A stretch of 39,674 nucleotides of DNA from assembly GCA_947175545.1 (NCBI GenBank), contig CAMWNI010000017.1, positions 1 to 39,674 of the forward strand. The letters are read 5' to 3'. Below the pieces are notes generated by a model. It did not search any database and was not told the origin of the DNA. It worked only from the letters and a program-made list of their open reading frames with translations. A program made the translations under genes and the position numbers. Every line of letters starts with the position of its first letter. The stretch's first letter is position 1. Source of the stretch: an uncultured Porphyromonadaceae bacterium. Lineage in GTDB: Bacteria; Bacteroidota; Bacteroidia; Bacteroidales; Muribaculaceae. Shown in pieces: positions 14,935 through 25,293 of the stretch.

Positions 14935-17900
14935 TTAACGTGAATACTGTTCGATTTCGGCGCCGATGCCGGCATTGTTGGTGTCTTTCCACTTCAGAGG
15001 AGAAATCTTTTCCTGAATCTTCTGGAAGATCACGAACAGGGCGGGAACGAAAATCAGCTGGAGAATCACACCAATCAGCATACCGCCGATTGAGCCGGTG
15101 CCGAGGGAGCGGTTACCGGTTGCGCCTACGCCTGTTGAGAACATCAGCGGGAGCAGGCCGACGATAAGTGCAATTGCGGTCATCAGGATTGCGCGCAGAC
15201 GGGCGCTTGCGCCTTGGATTGCTGCGTTGATGATGCTCATGCCGGTTCGGCGGCGTTCAAGCGCGAATTCTACAATAAGAATTGCGTTTTTGGCCAATAG
15301 GCCGATCAGCATAATCAGTGCAATCTGGAAGTAGATGCTGTTTGTGACACCGAAAATCTTGGCGAAGATGAACGAACCCATCAGACCGAACGGAATCGAG
15401 AGGATAACGGCAAACGGAACGATGTAACTTTCATACTGGGCCGAGAGAAGCAGGTAGACGAACAGCAGACATAGGCCGAAGATGATAGCGGTCTGGTTCG
15501 AACCCTGTTTTGCTTCCTGTCGCGTCAGACCGGAGTAGTCATAGCCGAAGCCGGGAGGGAGGGTCTGCTGCGCAACCTGGGCAATCGCCTCAAGGGCCTG
15601 GCCGGAGGAGAACCCGTTGGCTGGCGTACCGGTCACGGAGATTGACGTGAACATGTTGAAGCGGTTCAGAAGGTCAGGAGCGTAGATGCGTTCAAGGGTT
15701 ACGAAGTTGCTGACTGAAGCCATTTCGCCGGTCATTGCGTTGCGGACCTTGATGCTCTCAAGGGTTTCGGGGCTGACACGCGCTTCAGGGGTTGCCTGAA
15801 CCATTACGCGGTAGATTTTACCAAAACGGTTGAAGTTTGAAACATACATACCGCCATAGTAGCCCTGAAGGGCCGAGAGAATCTGCGAGGGGCTGAGGCC
15901 GGCTTGCTTGACCTTTGCGGCGTCAATGTCTACTTTATACTGCGGGAAGGTCGGGTTGAAGGTCGTGTAGGCCTGGGCGATTTCCGGACGTTGGTTAAGT
16001 TCGGCAAGGAAGTTTTGAACAATTGCGTAGAACTCGTTGATGTCGCCGCCGGTGCGGTCCTGCATATTGATTTCGAAGCCGTTGGTCGTGCCGAATCCGG
16101 AAATCATCGGGGGCGCGAAGGCAACGACGCGGCCGTCCTTGACAATCTGAGATGTCATTGCATAGATTCGGCCGAGAATAGCGTTTGCGCTTTCGTCCTT
16201 GCCACGCAGGCTCCAGTTTTTAAGCTTGATAATGAATGTGCCGTAGGTTGATCCCTGGCCGGCGATGAACGAGTAGCCGACAATCTGCTGGGCATACTCG
16301 ATTGCGGGAATCTGAGAGAGGACCATCTGGACCTTATCCATGGTTTCGATGGTGCGCTCCTGTGAGGTACCCGGAGGCATGTCAACCATACAGAAGAGCG
16401 TGCCGGTGTCTTCGGCGGGAACGAGTTCCGTAGGGGTTGTAGACATGAACCAGACGAGCAGGCCGATGCTGATAATTACGGCGCCGAATGACGTTACTTT
16501 GTGGCGCATCCAGAACTGAGACGCTTTGCGATAGCCATTGCTGAAGCGCTCGAAGGTGCGCTCGAATGCGTCCTTGAACTTGCGTGAGAACAGGCCGATG
16601 AGGGCAAATACGGCAACGATGCAAGCAATCAGACTCTCCGCTACGTTGTCGAAGTCATACCAGCCGAGAACCATGAAGATCACGGCTACAACCAACAGTA
16701 TGGTGGTTACCCATGCAGGGAAGACGAACTTGCTGCCGGTCTTTTTGGCTGAGTCGGCAATGTTTTCCTTCATGCGTGCGCCGACGGTTGCGTTGGTTTC
16801 GTCTTCCTCTCCTTTATGGGGCTTGAGGAACACGGCGCAGAGTGCCGGCGAGAGGGTGAGGGCGTTGATTGCCGAGAAGCCGATGGCGATTGCCATTGTC
16901 AGACCGAACTGACGGTAGAACACACCGGCGGTGCCGCTCATGAACGACACGGGGATGAACACGAGCATCATGACAAGGGTAATCGAGATGATCGCGCCGC
17001 CGATTTCGGCCATTGCGTCGATGGCTGCCTTGCGTGCCGACTTATATCCGACGTCGAGTTTCGCATGGACAGCCTCGACGACGACTATGGCGTCGTCGAC
17101 CACAACCGCGATTGCAAGCACCAGTGCTGAGAGTGTGATGAGGTTAATCGAGAAACCGATAATGTTCATCAGGAAGAATGTACCGATAAGTGCAACGGGG
17201 ATGGCGATTGCGGGAATGATGGTCGAGCGGATGTCCTGAAGGAAAAGGTAGGTCACGAGGAACACCAGGATAAACGCTTCGATAAGGGTCTGAACAACGT
17301 GATGGATTGATGCGTAAAGGAAGTCATTGTTGTTCATTGGGATTGCAAAGTCAAGTCCGACGGGGAGGTCGGCCTTCATCTTGTCGACTTCGGCAAGACA
17401 GTCGTTGATAATCTGGGTTGCGTTCGAGCCGGCAGTCTGGAACACCATGGCGAACGATGACGAGTAACCGTTCAGCATGTTGCGGAAGCCGTAAGTCACG
17501 CGGCCCATTTCAACGTCGGCCACATCCTTCAGGTAGAGGACATCACCGTTTGAGGATGCGCGCACAACGATATCTTCGAACTCTTCAGGAGTGGCAAGGC
17601 GGCCTTTGTAGCGCATTGTGTACTCGAACGCCTGGTTGCCCTGCGCACCGAAGCTGCCGGGAGCAGCTTCGACGTTCTGTTCGGCGATGGCTGCGGAGAT
17701 ATCAGACGGAACTAAGCCATATTGCGCCATGACGTCGGGCTTGAGCCAGATTCGCATGGAGTAGTCGGCAGCCATACACATTACGTCACCCACGCCGGAC
17801 ACACGCTGGAGCTGCGGGACGACGTTAATCTTCATGTAGTTGTCAAGAAACTCCTGAGTATAGACTCCGGTAGTGTCGAACAGGGCGATGCCGACGAGCA

Positions 17901-18309
17901 TCGAGCTTTGGCGCTTCTGAGTGGTTACGCCGACCTGCACAACTTCGGCAGGCAGAAGATTCGTTGCCTTGGCAACGCGGTTCTGGACGTCAACGGCCGC
18001 CATGTTCGGGTCAAAGCCCTGTTCAAAGCTGACGGTAATGGTTGCCGAGCCGTTGGAGGTTGCGCTTGACTCCATGTAGGTCATGCCCTCGGCGCCGTTG
18101 ATTGATTCTTCGAGAGGGGCGATTACGGAGTTCAACACGGCTTGGGCGTTAGCGCCGGGATACTGTGTGGAAACCGAAATCGTGGGCGGAGCAATGTCCG
18201 GAAACTGTGTGATAGGGAGCGAAACGAGTCCGATCAAGCCTAACAGCACAATGAAGATAGAAATAACCGTCGAGAGTACCGGGCGGTTAATAAAATTGTC
18301 TAATTTCAT
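14935..18309 (-). CDS. RND multidrug efflux permease (AcrB/HAE1 family) with extra membrane segments
   Basis: Inner-membrane proton-driven exporter of 1124 residues. It begins with the classic [19 protein letters not shown]. The proton-relay pair Asp405-Asp406 lies in [14 protein letters not shown] and the partner Lys in [18 protein letters not shown]. Two large periplasmic porter regions are present (about 40-330 and 625-930). It is about 75 residues longer than AcrB: between TM6 and TM7 there is an insert at about 500-575 with two additional hydrophobic stretches ([18 protein letters not shown] and [17 protein letters not shown]). It lies between the adaptor and channel genes with gaps of 40 and 30 nt. 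Substrates cannot be predicted. Confidence 0.95.
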   Translation of the reverse strand: MKLDNFINRPVLSTVISIFIVLLGLIGLVSLPITQFPDIAPPTISVSTQYPGANAQAVLNSVIAPLEESINGAEGMTYMESSATSNGSATITVSFEQGFDPNMAAVDVQNRVAKATNLLPAEVVQVGVTTQKRQSSMLVGIALFDTTGVYTQEFLDNYMKINVVPQLQRVSGVGDVMCMAADYSMRIWLKPDVMAQYGLVPSDISAAIAEQNVEAAPGSFGAQGNQAFEYTMRYKGRLATPEEFEDIVVRASSNGDVLYLKDVADVEMGRVTYGFRNMLNGYSSSFAMVFQTAGSNATQIINDCLAEVDKMKADLPVGLDFAIPMNNNDFLYASIHHVVQTLIEAFILVFLVTYLFLQDIRSTIIPAIAIPVALIGTFFLMNIIGFSINLITLSALVLAIAVVVDDAIVVVEAVHAKLDVGYKSARKAAIDAMAEIGGAIISITLVMMLVFIPVSFMSGTAGVFYRQFGLTMAIAIGFSAINALTLSPALCAVFLKPHKGEEDETNATVGARMKENIADSAKKTGSKFVFPAWVTTILLVVAVIFMVLGWYDFDNVAESLIACIVAVFALIGLFSRKFKDAFERTFERFSNGYRKASQFWMRHKVTSFGAVIISIGLLVWFMSTTPTELVPAEDTGTLFCMVDMPPGTSQERTIETMDKVQMVLSQIPAIEYAQQIVGYSFIAGQGSTYGTFIIKLKNWSLRGKDESANAILGRIYAMTSQIVKDGRVVAFAPPMISGFGTTNGFEINMQDRTGGDINEFYAIVQNFLAELNQRPEIAQAYTTFNPTFPQYKVDIDAAKVKQAGLSPSQILSALQGYYGGMYVSNFNRFGKIYRVMVQATPEARVSPETLESIKVRNAMTGEMASVSNFVTLERIYAPDLLNRFNMFTSISVTGTPANGFSSGQALEAIAQVAQQTLPPGFGYDYSGLTRQEAKQGSNQTAIIFGLCLLFVYLLLSAQYESYIVPFAVILSIPFGLMGSFIFAKIFGVTNSIYFQIALIMLIGLLAKNAILIVEFALERRRTGMSIINAAIQGASARLRAILMTAIALIVGLLPLMFSTGVGATGNRSLGTGSIGGMLIGVILQLIFVPALFVIFQKIQEKISPLKWKDTNNAGIGAEIEQYSR

Positions 18310-18349
18310 TTATTTTTCGGTGAAAATAAAAAAACGGTTGGCTTGAAAT

Positions 18350-19525
18350 TTATTTTGTTTCTTCCTGGGCGGGAGCTGCGGGCTGCTGGCCGGCAACGTT
18401 GATAGTGATGCCGTTGCGAGCCTTGGTGCCGATGCCTTCGGTTACGATGCGGTCGCCGACTGCAAGACCTGCGGTAACCACATAGTTTTTCCCGTCCTGC
18501 AGGGGTGCGATCTGGATTGTTTGCTGGTGGAGAACGTTATCCTTGTCAACGGTCATGACATACTTGTTGCCCTGGATTTCGCCGGTGGCGGTCTGCGGAA
18601 TGACAATTACGTTAGTAAACTTCTCCGGGATGATGACTGAACCTGTCGAGCCGGAGCGCAGCACGCCGTTGGTGTTGTCAAAGAGTGCGCGGACGGTCGA
18701 TGCGCCGGTCGATGCGTCAATGATACCGCTGACAGTGGCAATCTTGCCCTTCTGCGGGTAGATTGAGCCGTTGGCAAGCTTGAGTTCGACGGCGGGCATT
18801 GAGGCGATTGCTGCATTGAGGTTCTTGGCTCCACTTTCGGTCAGGTCAAGAATCTGACGCTCGGTCAACGAGAAATAGGCATAGACCTGCGAGTTGTCGC
18901 TGACAGTGGTCAGGGCCTGGCCCGAGGGTGACGCGAGGGCGCCGACGCGCAACGGAATTGAGCCGACCACGCCCGATGAAGGTGCGGTTACCTGCGTGTA
19001 GCTCAGGTTCTTTTTGGCGTTGACGAGTCCGGCCTGGGCCTGGGCGAGCTGTGCCTTTGCCTGGGCAAGCTGGTTTTCGCTAATCTGCATTGCGTGTTCG
19101 CTGATGATGTTCTTTGCACGGAGCGCACGGTTGCTTTCAACCGAGATTTCAGCGGTGTGAACGGCCGACTGGGCTACGTTGACAGCGGCCTGGGCCTGCT
19201 CGACGGCAGCCTGATAGGGAACCTGGTCAATTGTGAACAGAAGCTGTCCTTTGCTGACATGGGCGCCTTCGTCGACGTGAACAGCAACGATATTACCGCT
19301 GACCATCGGGCGTACGTCAATGTCGGTTTTGCCCTTGATTGTTGCGGGATACTGGTTTTCCAGGTCAATGTCTGACGGTTCGATAGTCATAACGGCCAGG
19401 GTCGGAGCCTGGTTCATCATCGCTGCCATCTGAGCTGCCTGGTCGTTCTTCCCACAGCTGCTGAGCGCGGACAGAGCCGCCAAAGTAATGGCAGCCACGG
19501 CGGTTACTTGGAAATTTCTCTTCAT
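18350..19525 (-). CDS. RND efflux periplasmic adaptor (membrane fusion protein)
   Basis: Periplasmic lipoprotein of 391 residues linking the RND pump to the outer-membrane channel. Lipobox Cys24 (LSALSSC). The order is lipoyl half-motif (DVRPMVSGNIVAVHVDEGAHVSKGQLL), a long alpha-hairpin of about 100-170 rich in Ala and Gln, second lipoyl half (SYTQVTAPSSGVVGSIPLRVGAL), beta-barrel, and membrane-proximal domain ending near VGDRIVTEGIGT. First gene of the operon adaptor-pump-channel-lpxA-flippase. A promoter-like pair lies about 66 nt upstream. No regulator gene is adjacent. Confidence 0.95.
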   Translation of the reverse strand: MKRNFQVTAVAAITLAALSALSSCGKNDQAAQMAAMMNQAPTLAVMTIEPSDIDLENQYPATIKGKTDIDVRPMVSGNIVAVHVDEGAHVSKGQLLFTIDQVPYQAAVEQAQAAVNVAQSAVHTAEISVESNRALRAKNIISEHAMQISENQLAQAKAQLAQAQAGLVNAKKNLSYTQVTAPSSGVVGSIPLRVGALASPSGQALTTVSDNSQVYAYFSLTERQILDLTESGAKNLNAAIASMPAVELKLANGSIYPQKGKIATVSGIIDASTGASTVRALFDNTNGVLRSGSTGSVIIPEKFTNVIVIPQTATGEIQGNKYVMTVDKDNVLHQQTIQIAPLQDGKNYVVTAGLAVGDRIVTEGIGTKARNGITINVAGQQPAAPAQEETK

Positions 19526-19590
19526 AAGTTGTTCTAATGGTTGTATCTTTTTCCCTTAAAAATGTAAGTTACATCAGTAAAAATTGCCTG

Positions 19591-19621
19591 CAAAATTAAA
19601 CAATTCCCATCACATAACGAA
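19591..19621 (-). promoter_or_regulatory. Likely promoter of the efflux operon
   Basis: Minus strand: TTCG at 19621-19618 (one change from TTTG), 19-nt spacer, then TAATTTTG at 19598-19591. The start would be near 19585, giving a leader of about 60 nt before the adaptor ATG. Confidence 0.6.
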
Positions 19622-19711
19622 ACGTAAATAAGCCTTTTTCGCCACAAAAAGTCTCCGTGTTCCGTTTTTGACCACCAAAACCATCCTTGGGAATAATCCA
19701 AAGGGAGGGAA

Positions 19712-20533
19712 TCAGAGTGGGAGATCTTTGGCAAGTACCGTCAGGGAGGGGGAGATAATGTAGGCGCTGGGAAGGGCGGGGAAGATGTAGAGATCGTCGG
19801 CGTCAATGGTGCCGAGGTCACGCGCAACAGTCCAGTCTTCAGGGAAGAGAGAGACTATTTCGTTGAATTGTGCGGAGTCCGCTTCCGGACATACGGCAAG
19901 CACGGCCATTCCTTCGGCCGCACTGCGCGCGTTTGGAATCAGCGCCTTGCAGACGTTACATTCCGAGTCGAAGAAGTAGACCAGGGTTTGGCCCTTGGCC
20001 TTGACAAACCGGCTCAGGGAGCTGTGGTGACCTTTCGAGTCAATGAACTCAAAGTCAGCCGCGGTAGTGCCGACGCGGTTTTTCAATACCTGCGGCTTCA
20101 GCAGTTCAGTGCGTTCCCAGTCGGGCGCGGCTTCAAGGAACATTATGAAAGTCTCTTCGTTTCTCAGCGGAGAGTTCGGGTCATAAAGATATCGTTCGGC
20201 CAGGGGCATCACATAGTCGCGTCCTCCTTTCCGAATCATTTCGCTGACGCCGCGACGAACCGAGTCTGCTTCGGACGCCATTGTGGCTATTGCGGCAAAG
20301 TTGGCCATTGCCTGTTCCAGCAATGGCGAGATGGAGTCCGTTTGCTCTGCGGGAAATTGGGCGTCGTCCCAGAAACGCGCGCAGATAATCGACGCGCGTT
20401 CGTGAGGCTCGGTTATTCCCGACGGCACTGACGGGAGCGGATAGCTCTCCGTCGGTGCGTTGACTTGGTTATTTTTTGCGCAGCTTGCGCTGATTAGCAG
20501 AAGTAACGGGAGTGTCAGGTTTAGATGGCGCAT
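19712..20533 (-). CDS. DUF5106 / thioredoxin-like lipoprotein
   Basis: Predicted lipoprotein of about 273 residues: hydrophobic signal LPLLLLISAS before Cys18. The N-terminal half is a DUF5106-type region; from about residue 155 it has a thioredoxin-like fold with GTTAADFEFIDSKG, the strand TLVYFFDSECNVCKAL and its Cys192-x-x-Cys195 pair, then a cis-Pro-like FPALPSAYIISP. That suggests a periplasmic thiol-disulfide or redox partner. The start at 20533 lies 65 nt inside the end of the DUF4906 gene; the ATG at 20563 would add a segment that spoils the signal peptide. Last gene of the fimbrial operon, hence perhaps a factor for folding or disulfides of the fimbrial proteins (inference). Confidence 0.8.
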   Translation of the reverse strand: MRHLNLTLPLLLLISASCAKNNQVNAPTESYPLPSVPSGITEPHERASIICARFWDDAQFPAEQTDSISPLLEQAMANFAAIATMASEADSVRRGVSEMIRKGGRDYVMPLAERYLYDPNSPLRNEETFIMFLEAAPDWERTELLKPQVLKNRVGTTAADFEFIDSKGHHSSLSRFVKAKGQTLVYFFDSECNVCKALIPNARSAAEGMAVLAVCPEADSAQFNEIVSLFPEDWTVARDLGTIDADDLYIFPALPSAYIISPSLTVLAKDLPL

Positions 20534-23500
20534 TTTCAATAGCTGAAGAATATGAGCGTACACAACGGATTCGGGGTACTTTATTATTGCCTGAGTTGTT
20601 CAATTCGGATTGAGCAATCAGTGAAAATTGAGCATTGCTGCTGTCAAAGTCAAAAGCGTGGTAAAAACCTATGGACGGATTGCCGCTCTCTTGTCGTCGG
20701 GTCAGTCCTAATTCTTTAAAACTGAATTCGGTGCGACTTACAAGATAGGAGAACTGTCCTCCGGTGAATGTATTCCACGATCCAAGGTTATTTAGCTTCC
20801 ATGCCCATTCAATCATTGTGAGTTCCGTGATAGTCGGCATTCGCCAGCCAATGCCGAGCTGAGTCTCACAGACCGATGCATCGCCGCCTTGACTTTTCAG
20901 GTTGTTGATTGTGCCTTCAATCAGTCGTTTGTCATAACGGTCGTTGTTGCCGCCGGTGAATGTCAATAGTGTGTCGGCCCATTCGAATGAGTAAGCCGGA
21001 AAGTTATTTTCCGTAAAGGTTGTTACGGTGCCGGGAATTTCGGTCAGACGGGCAACGTTATTTACCGACTGAGTGTTCAGATAGGGCATGGAAATTTTGC
21101 CGCGTTTATGGTTGGCATAACGATTGGTCGACTGGCCGGTTTCCGGATCGGTCATAGGTTCATAAAGCTCAAACTCATAGACCGGCTGATATTGGGCTTC
21201 CGGAGTAATCTCAATATTCCATGGAATACCATCGGACTTGACATCGTCACATCCGAGGGTTCGGATACAGCGGACATAATACTGGCTGTCCTTATTCCAT
21301 GCGGCTGTTCCGTCCGCTAACCCCATCGGGCTGACGGAAAGGCCCTCTTCGGCCCATACTTTTTTGTCGTGAGTCGAGGTCAGATAGTGGCGGGGATTAT
21401 ACTTCTTTGCCACGAGGTCAATATTTCCGTTAAGACGTTCGTGCTGAATGTTGTAGATCTGAACATCGTCAGACAGACTGCCGTAACCAATGTAGAGAGT
21501 CTGCATCTGCTCAAGCGCCGGAATGTACCATTTGAATTCCTCGCGGTCAATAAGTCCGTTGCCGTTCTCGTCGCGGTTGCGCTGAAGGCATGCTGACAAT
21601 AGGTTGACCTCATTAGAATTGATATTTCTTCCCTGATTGGTCGGAGGAATGAAATAACCGGTTTGATTATCAATCAGATTCTCCCATCGCCAGCAACCGT
21701 TTACGGATTCTGTTCCTGAGCCTCCACTGTTGACGCGCCAGCAGTTCTGACGCCCATATATTGATGTTGGGGTATAGGATCCATTCTGGATACGCGGCAG
21801 GGCCTGACAGGTTGTGCGCGGGAAGTAAGGCTGGTTTTCCGCAAAGAGGTCTTCTTCGATGCATTCTGTTGCCCAGCCGCGTTCAAGTCCGGCCTCGTCG
21901 ACATTATAGACGGTCTGCATGCAGCGCTGCACGAATGTCGTGCCGGAGGTTGTGTATGAGCTGTTATGGTCTTTTGAGAATTTGGTGGTGCCGAGCATCG
22001 TGAATCGGCGGGAATGTCCGTCGCGGAGCAGGTCTGTCCATTTCACCGGGTTTTCGGGGTTTCCGGGGTCGGAATTGTAGACGTATTCACTAAAGTAGAC
22101 CGTATATGTTTTCTCGGTTGAGAGGTCGTCAGGATCGTGGGCATACGCGTAGAGATCGGCCATGAATTCCTTGACCGTCATGGTCGCTTTTTCGGCGCCG
22201 GAGCCTCGGGCAACTGTGTAGGGGATATAGCGGCGGTTTTCTTCTGAGGGATCGTGGGCATAGAATTCAACCCAGTCCATATAGGGGAGTGCGTTCTCCG
22301 GGTCTTCATCAAGCACATTCCCCTCTGCGTCACAATAGAGATAAGAGCGACGTGTCACGCGGAACACCGGCACGGTAACCGTCATTTTGAAGTTTCCGCC
22401 CTCAATTGCGTCAATAACGTTTTGTTTTTTTACGGAAATAACGCGTTGCTCATAGTGAGAGTCCAGAATTACCTGGCTTTCGTTTGTCGTGATTACATGA
22501 CCTTCGCCGTCAGGACGTTTTTCGTCGTCCTTATTGACTTCAACCGTAATGCTGTTGACTCCTGTGACGTTTATGCGGTAAGTGTAGTTGTAGTTGCGGT
22601 AGGTGTTGAAATCCTTGAAGTTCGTGTCGGAGTCGTGGCCGAGGAATATTGTATAAGTTACATCTGCTGTTACGTTTTTCACCTCAGCTTCGTTTGAACT
22701 TTCGTCCGTGACCAGCGACGCGCCGTTATATGAGCCGCGAAGAATTACGTAAGTCGCACCCTGAGGCGCGTTCAGATACGTTTTTTCGGTGGGTAGCGTC
22801 GCAACACCGGCCGAACTGTCCCAGGCTGCTCTGTCGCCGTAAGTAAGGATGTCGTCCGTGCCGTTTCCCGGGTGATTGTCAGCCATGAAGAAGTTGAAGC
22901 CGAAAATTTCATCATTTTCTCCGGCCGTAGTATTATTGTCGTCGGTAACGACTTCAGTCCCGGAATCAAAACGGGTCATTACAATCGAATTTACCGGATT
23001 TGGTGTCAAGGGGGTTGAATCGTCGCCATATCCGCGACAGAAAAGCGGTGTGCTGCCAGGCAGGTTGATGACCTGCCAGCTTTCCAGGTCAAAGCTGCCT
23101 TCCGGAATGAGTATTTCGCCGGTCTGCGGGTCGGTAACGGCCGGATGGCCATTGCCGGTAATCAGAAACTTGATTCTCGACTGTAGCGGAGTGAGCCAGA
23201 TGGTTCCTGCAAGAGGCTCGGTTGAAATGTCGACATAACCGTGATGGTCGCCATCGCCGTTGCCGGTCGCTATCTCGCAAGGGGTATTCAGATGGTTGGC
23301 GTTGTGGTTGTTGTCATCGTCACAGTAGTAACCGCTCATAACTGTCAGCGGTTCCTCAAAGTCAGGCTGCTTTGAGTTGGGGTCTATTGTCGACACAATG
23401 ATTTCGTGCAACTGCGAGGAGTTTTCAATCTGGCTCAGACGGTTAAGAATCATCGCTGAACCCTTGCGGTTGCAGTTGGCAACGGCCACGATTCGAGAAG

Positions 23501-23906
23501 GTCCGGTCGTTGTGTGGATATGTTCAATGCGTCCTCGGCCGATTTGCGTGCGCTTGATCACGGCCGACCCTGTTGTGCTGTAAGTCGGGTCACACGTGAT
23601 TTCGTTTTTCGAACTGATCTGTTGAAAAAAGTATTTTGTTTTCAGTGCCTCGGTTTCCGCATCGAAAATGAAGAGATAGAGGTCATAAACGATGCGTTCG
23701 GTTTCTGACTGGGTCGTTGCGCGTGACCCGGCCACGAAAGCCGATTTACCGTTTGGGATATCAATGCCGAGGCTCAGTTCAACCGGCAATCCCGGTTCAG
23801 CTTTCCCTTTAACCTTATTATATAAGTAGTCGTCAACGCACGCACTGAAGGTCAGCAGGACTGTCAGTGCGGTCAGGATATATATGGTCGTTTGGCGTAG
23901 TTTCAT
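20469..23906 (-). CDS. DUF4906 fimbrial protein, candidate tip adhesin
   Basis: Very large lipoprotein of 1145 residues. The lipobox is LTFSAC (Cys23). The N-terminal third is fimbrillin-like: a VELSLGIDIP strand, a basic SRA site at Arg62, then VYDLYLFIFDAE, matching the start of FimA/Mfa N-domains. Around 470-620 is the region usually assigned to DUF4906. The C-terminal ~400 residues contain NRDENGNGLIDREEFKWYIP, with an EF-hand-like acidic loop (DENGNGLIDREE), and end in a module with CETQLGIGWRMPTITELTMIEWA, seen in FISUMP/FimD-like adhesive domains. The size, the lipobox and the place in the operon fit a tip adhesin of a type V pilus. The extreme C-terminus (basic RKLRKK) overlaps the next gene. 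Confidence 0.8.
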   Translation of the reverse strand: MKLRQTTIYILTALTVLLTFSACVDDYLYNKVKGKAEPGLPVELSLGIDIPNGKSAFVAGSRATTQSETERIVYDLYLFIFDAETEALKTKYFFQQISSKNEITCDPTYSTTGSAVIKRTQIGRGRIEHIHTTTGPSRIVAVANCNRKGSAMILNRLSQIENSSQLHEIIVSTIDPNSKQPDFEEPLTVMSGYYCDDDNNHNANHLNTPCEIATGNGDGDHHGYVDISTEPLAGTIWLTPLQSRIKFLITGNGHPAVTDPQTGEILIPEGSFDLESWQVINLPGSTPLFCRGYGDDSTPLTPNPVNSIVMTRFDSGTEVVTDDNNTTAGENDEIFGFNFFMADNHPGNGTDDILTYGDRAAWDSSAGVATLPTEKTYLNAPQGATYVILRGSYNGASLVTDESSNEAEVKNVTADVTYTIFLGHDSDTNFKDFNTYRNYNYTYRINVTGVNSITVEVNKDDEKRPDGEGHVITTNESQVILDSHYEQRVISVKKQNVIDAIEGGNFKMTVTVPVFRVTRRSYLYCDAEGNVLDEDPENALPYMDWVEFYAHDPSEENRRYIPYTVARGSGAEKATMTVKEFMADLYAYAHDPDDLSTEKTYTVYFSEYVYNSDPGNPENPVKWTDLLRDGHSRRFTMLGTTKFSKDHNSSYTTSGTTFVQRCMQTVYNVDEAGLERGWATECIEEDLFAENQPYFPRTTCQALPRIQNGSYTPTSIYGRQNCWRVNSGGSGTESVNGCWRWENLIDNQTGYFIPPTNQGRNINSNEVNLLSACLQRNRDENGNGLIDREEFKWYIPALEQMQTLYIGYGSLSDDVQIYNIQHERLNGNIDLVAKKYNPRHYLTSTHDKKVWAEEGLSVSPMGLADGTAAWNKDSQYYVRCIRTLGCDDVKSDGIPWNIEITPEAQYQPVYEFELYEPMTDPETGQSTNRYANHKRGKISMPYLNTQSVNNVARLTEIPGTVTTFTENNFPAYSFEWADTLLTFTGGNNDRYDKRLIEGTINNLKSQGGDASVCETQLGIGWRMPTITELTMIEWAWKLNNLGSWNTFTGGQFSYLVSRTEFSFKELGLTRRQESGNPSIGFYHAFDFDSSNAQFSLIAQSELNNSGNNKVPRIRCVRSYSSAIENAPSKPDTPVTSANQRKLRKK

Positions 23907-23950
23907 TTGTTAGGAGATTGGATTGTGGGGGTGTTGTAGCGCTTGTGCAA

Positions 23951-25228
23951 TCAGTCAAAATCCGGGACCTCAACTGTTTTGTTGCCGGATTCGGAAACCT
24001 GATATTTCAGTGATGTCTCGTCAACAAAGTCTGTTATCGTAAACCGATAAATGTGATTGCGGATGAGCTTCCAGTTGTTGAAGTCGGTTCCATTCGGATA
24101 CTTCTGTTGTGTTTCGTCATAGGGGATGGACGGGAACAGAGTGCCGGTTATGGTCTGAGCCTGTGCGCCGGGCGGCTGATAGTTAATCGTGACGGTGAGT
24201 CGGAGGGCATCAAGATTTGGAGTCATGGACGCCCCTGAAGCCTCGGGGAGGTAAATGTAGCAGCAGCGTTCGTCGTTGGCGGTTGCCTGGAAGTAGAGGT
24301 GTTCGCTCGTCGGAGATGTCCATCGGTCCCGGGCCTGTTCATAGAAGGAGTCTTCGAAACTGAGATCCTTAGTCTGCCTCATTCCCGGTTTCAGCCATTT
24401 TGCCTTTTGAGGGGCCATGTGGCCGCGGTTGTTGATCTGGCGTCCATTGACATAAGAAAGCCGGGGTTTTTTGTCCGCAGGGAACGTCATATATTCCGTG
24501 CGGGGATACGTGTCTTTGTCGGCGAGTTGCACTTCGATTTTGCAGACGGAGCGGATAAGGTCGATTTCGCCGATGGACGGGAAGCCGGCATGCTCGTCGG
24601 AAAAGGAGTAGTTGCCGAAGGTCCAGCGGATAAATCCGAACATCGGTATGGCGCCCCGGTAGTAGTTTTCGCCGGCAACGGGTGTGCCGGGACCGGTCAG
24701 GGTCGAGAGGCTGAAGTTGCCGTCGTCCAGCATTGATCCGATTGGCGTCCCTTCATAATTGACAATCACTGAGGCTATGTACTCTTTCCCCTTTTCCATT
24801 CCAAGACCGGAGACGTCGAAGTAGATATAGTAAAGGCCTTCCTTGTCAGAGATGGACTGAATCATCACCTTCTTGTCGTTGCGGCCGGAGTAAAGGTCCT
24901 GAATCGTGTTGCCGTCCGCGTCATAGACTGCAACATGGATTAACTGCGGGTTGATATGGTTTTCGAACAGATTGCCGGTTTCGGCGTTGTAAAAGTCGCC
25001 CCAGGTCGGTCCTTCATCGCCTTCGGCGCGCGAGGCGGCTCCGGAGGTGCGGACAATCATGGTTATATAGTCATGTCCGTCCGTGCCTTCGTTGCCATTT
25101 ATCGGCTCGTCCTTGCCGTCACAAGCGCTCAGGACGCCCAACGCCAGTACTGCGGCGACGCATGCGGATGCGTGTCGGCAGACTTTGGTCAGTCGTTCAA
25201 ACCGTTTCGTAACGTTTAGAACTTTCAT
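23951..25228 (-). CDS. Fimbrial accessory subunit (Mfa3/FimC-like position), lipoprotein
   Basis: Exported lipoprotein of 425 residues with an unusually long, basic N-terminus (KRFERLTKVCRHA) before the hydrophobic core and Cys36 (LGVLSACDG). It has the SRA processing-type site at Arg67 (SGAASRAEG) followed by fimbrillin-like strands (NPQLIHVAVYDADGN, YYIYFDVSGLGMEKGKEY). The last part (FNNWKLIRNHIYRFTI) is the strand that in many Bacteroidales fimbrillins begins the donor or closing strand. No exact family was recognised; by position between the Mfa2 anchor and the DUF4906 protein it is an accessory or tip-adaptor subunit. Confidence 0.65.
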   Translation of the reverse strand: MKVLNVTKRFERLTKVCRHASACVAAVLALGVLSACDGKDEPINGNEGTDGHDYITMIVRTSGAASRAEGDEGPTWGDFYNAETGNLFENHINPQLIHVAVYDADGNTIQDLYSGRNDKKVMIQSISDKEGLYYIYFDVSGLGMEKGKEYIASVIVNYEGTPIGSMLDDGNFSLSTLTGPGTPVAGENYYRGAIPMFGFIRWTFGNYSFSDEHAGFPSIGEIDLIRSVCKIEVQLADKDTYPRTEYMTFPADKKPRLSYVNGRQINNRGHMAPQKAKWLKPGMRQTKDLSFEDSFYEQARDRWTSPTSEHLYFQATANDERCCYIYLPEASGASMTPNLDALRLTVTINYQPPGAQAQTITGTLFPSIPYDETQQKYPNGTDFNNWKLIRNHIYRFTITDFVDETSLKYQVSESGNKTVEVPDFD

Positions 25229-25293
25229 TGTGGCTTTATAATTGTATGTTGTTTGCTATTCGTTTGTTTCTGATTGAGGTGAGATTCCGGAGG

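Noticed and set aside
19534-19734. 66-codon frame between the fimbrial and efflux operons
   Set aside because: It runs through the efflux promoter, lacks domain features and overlaps the end of the DUF5106 gene.
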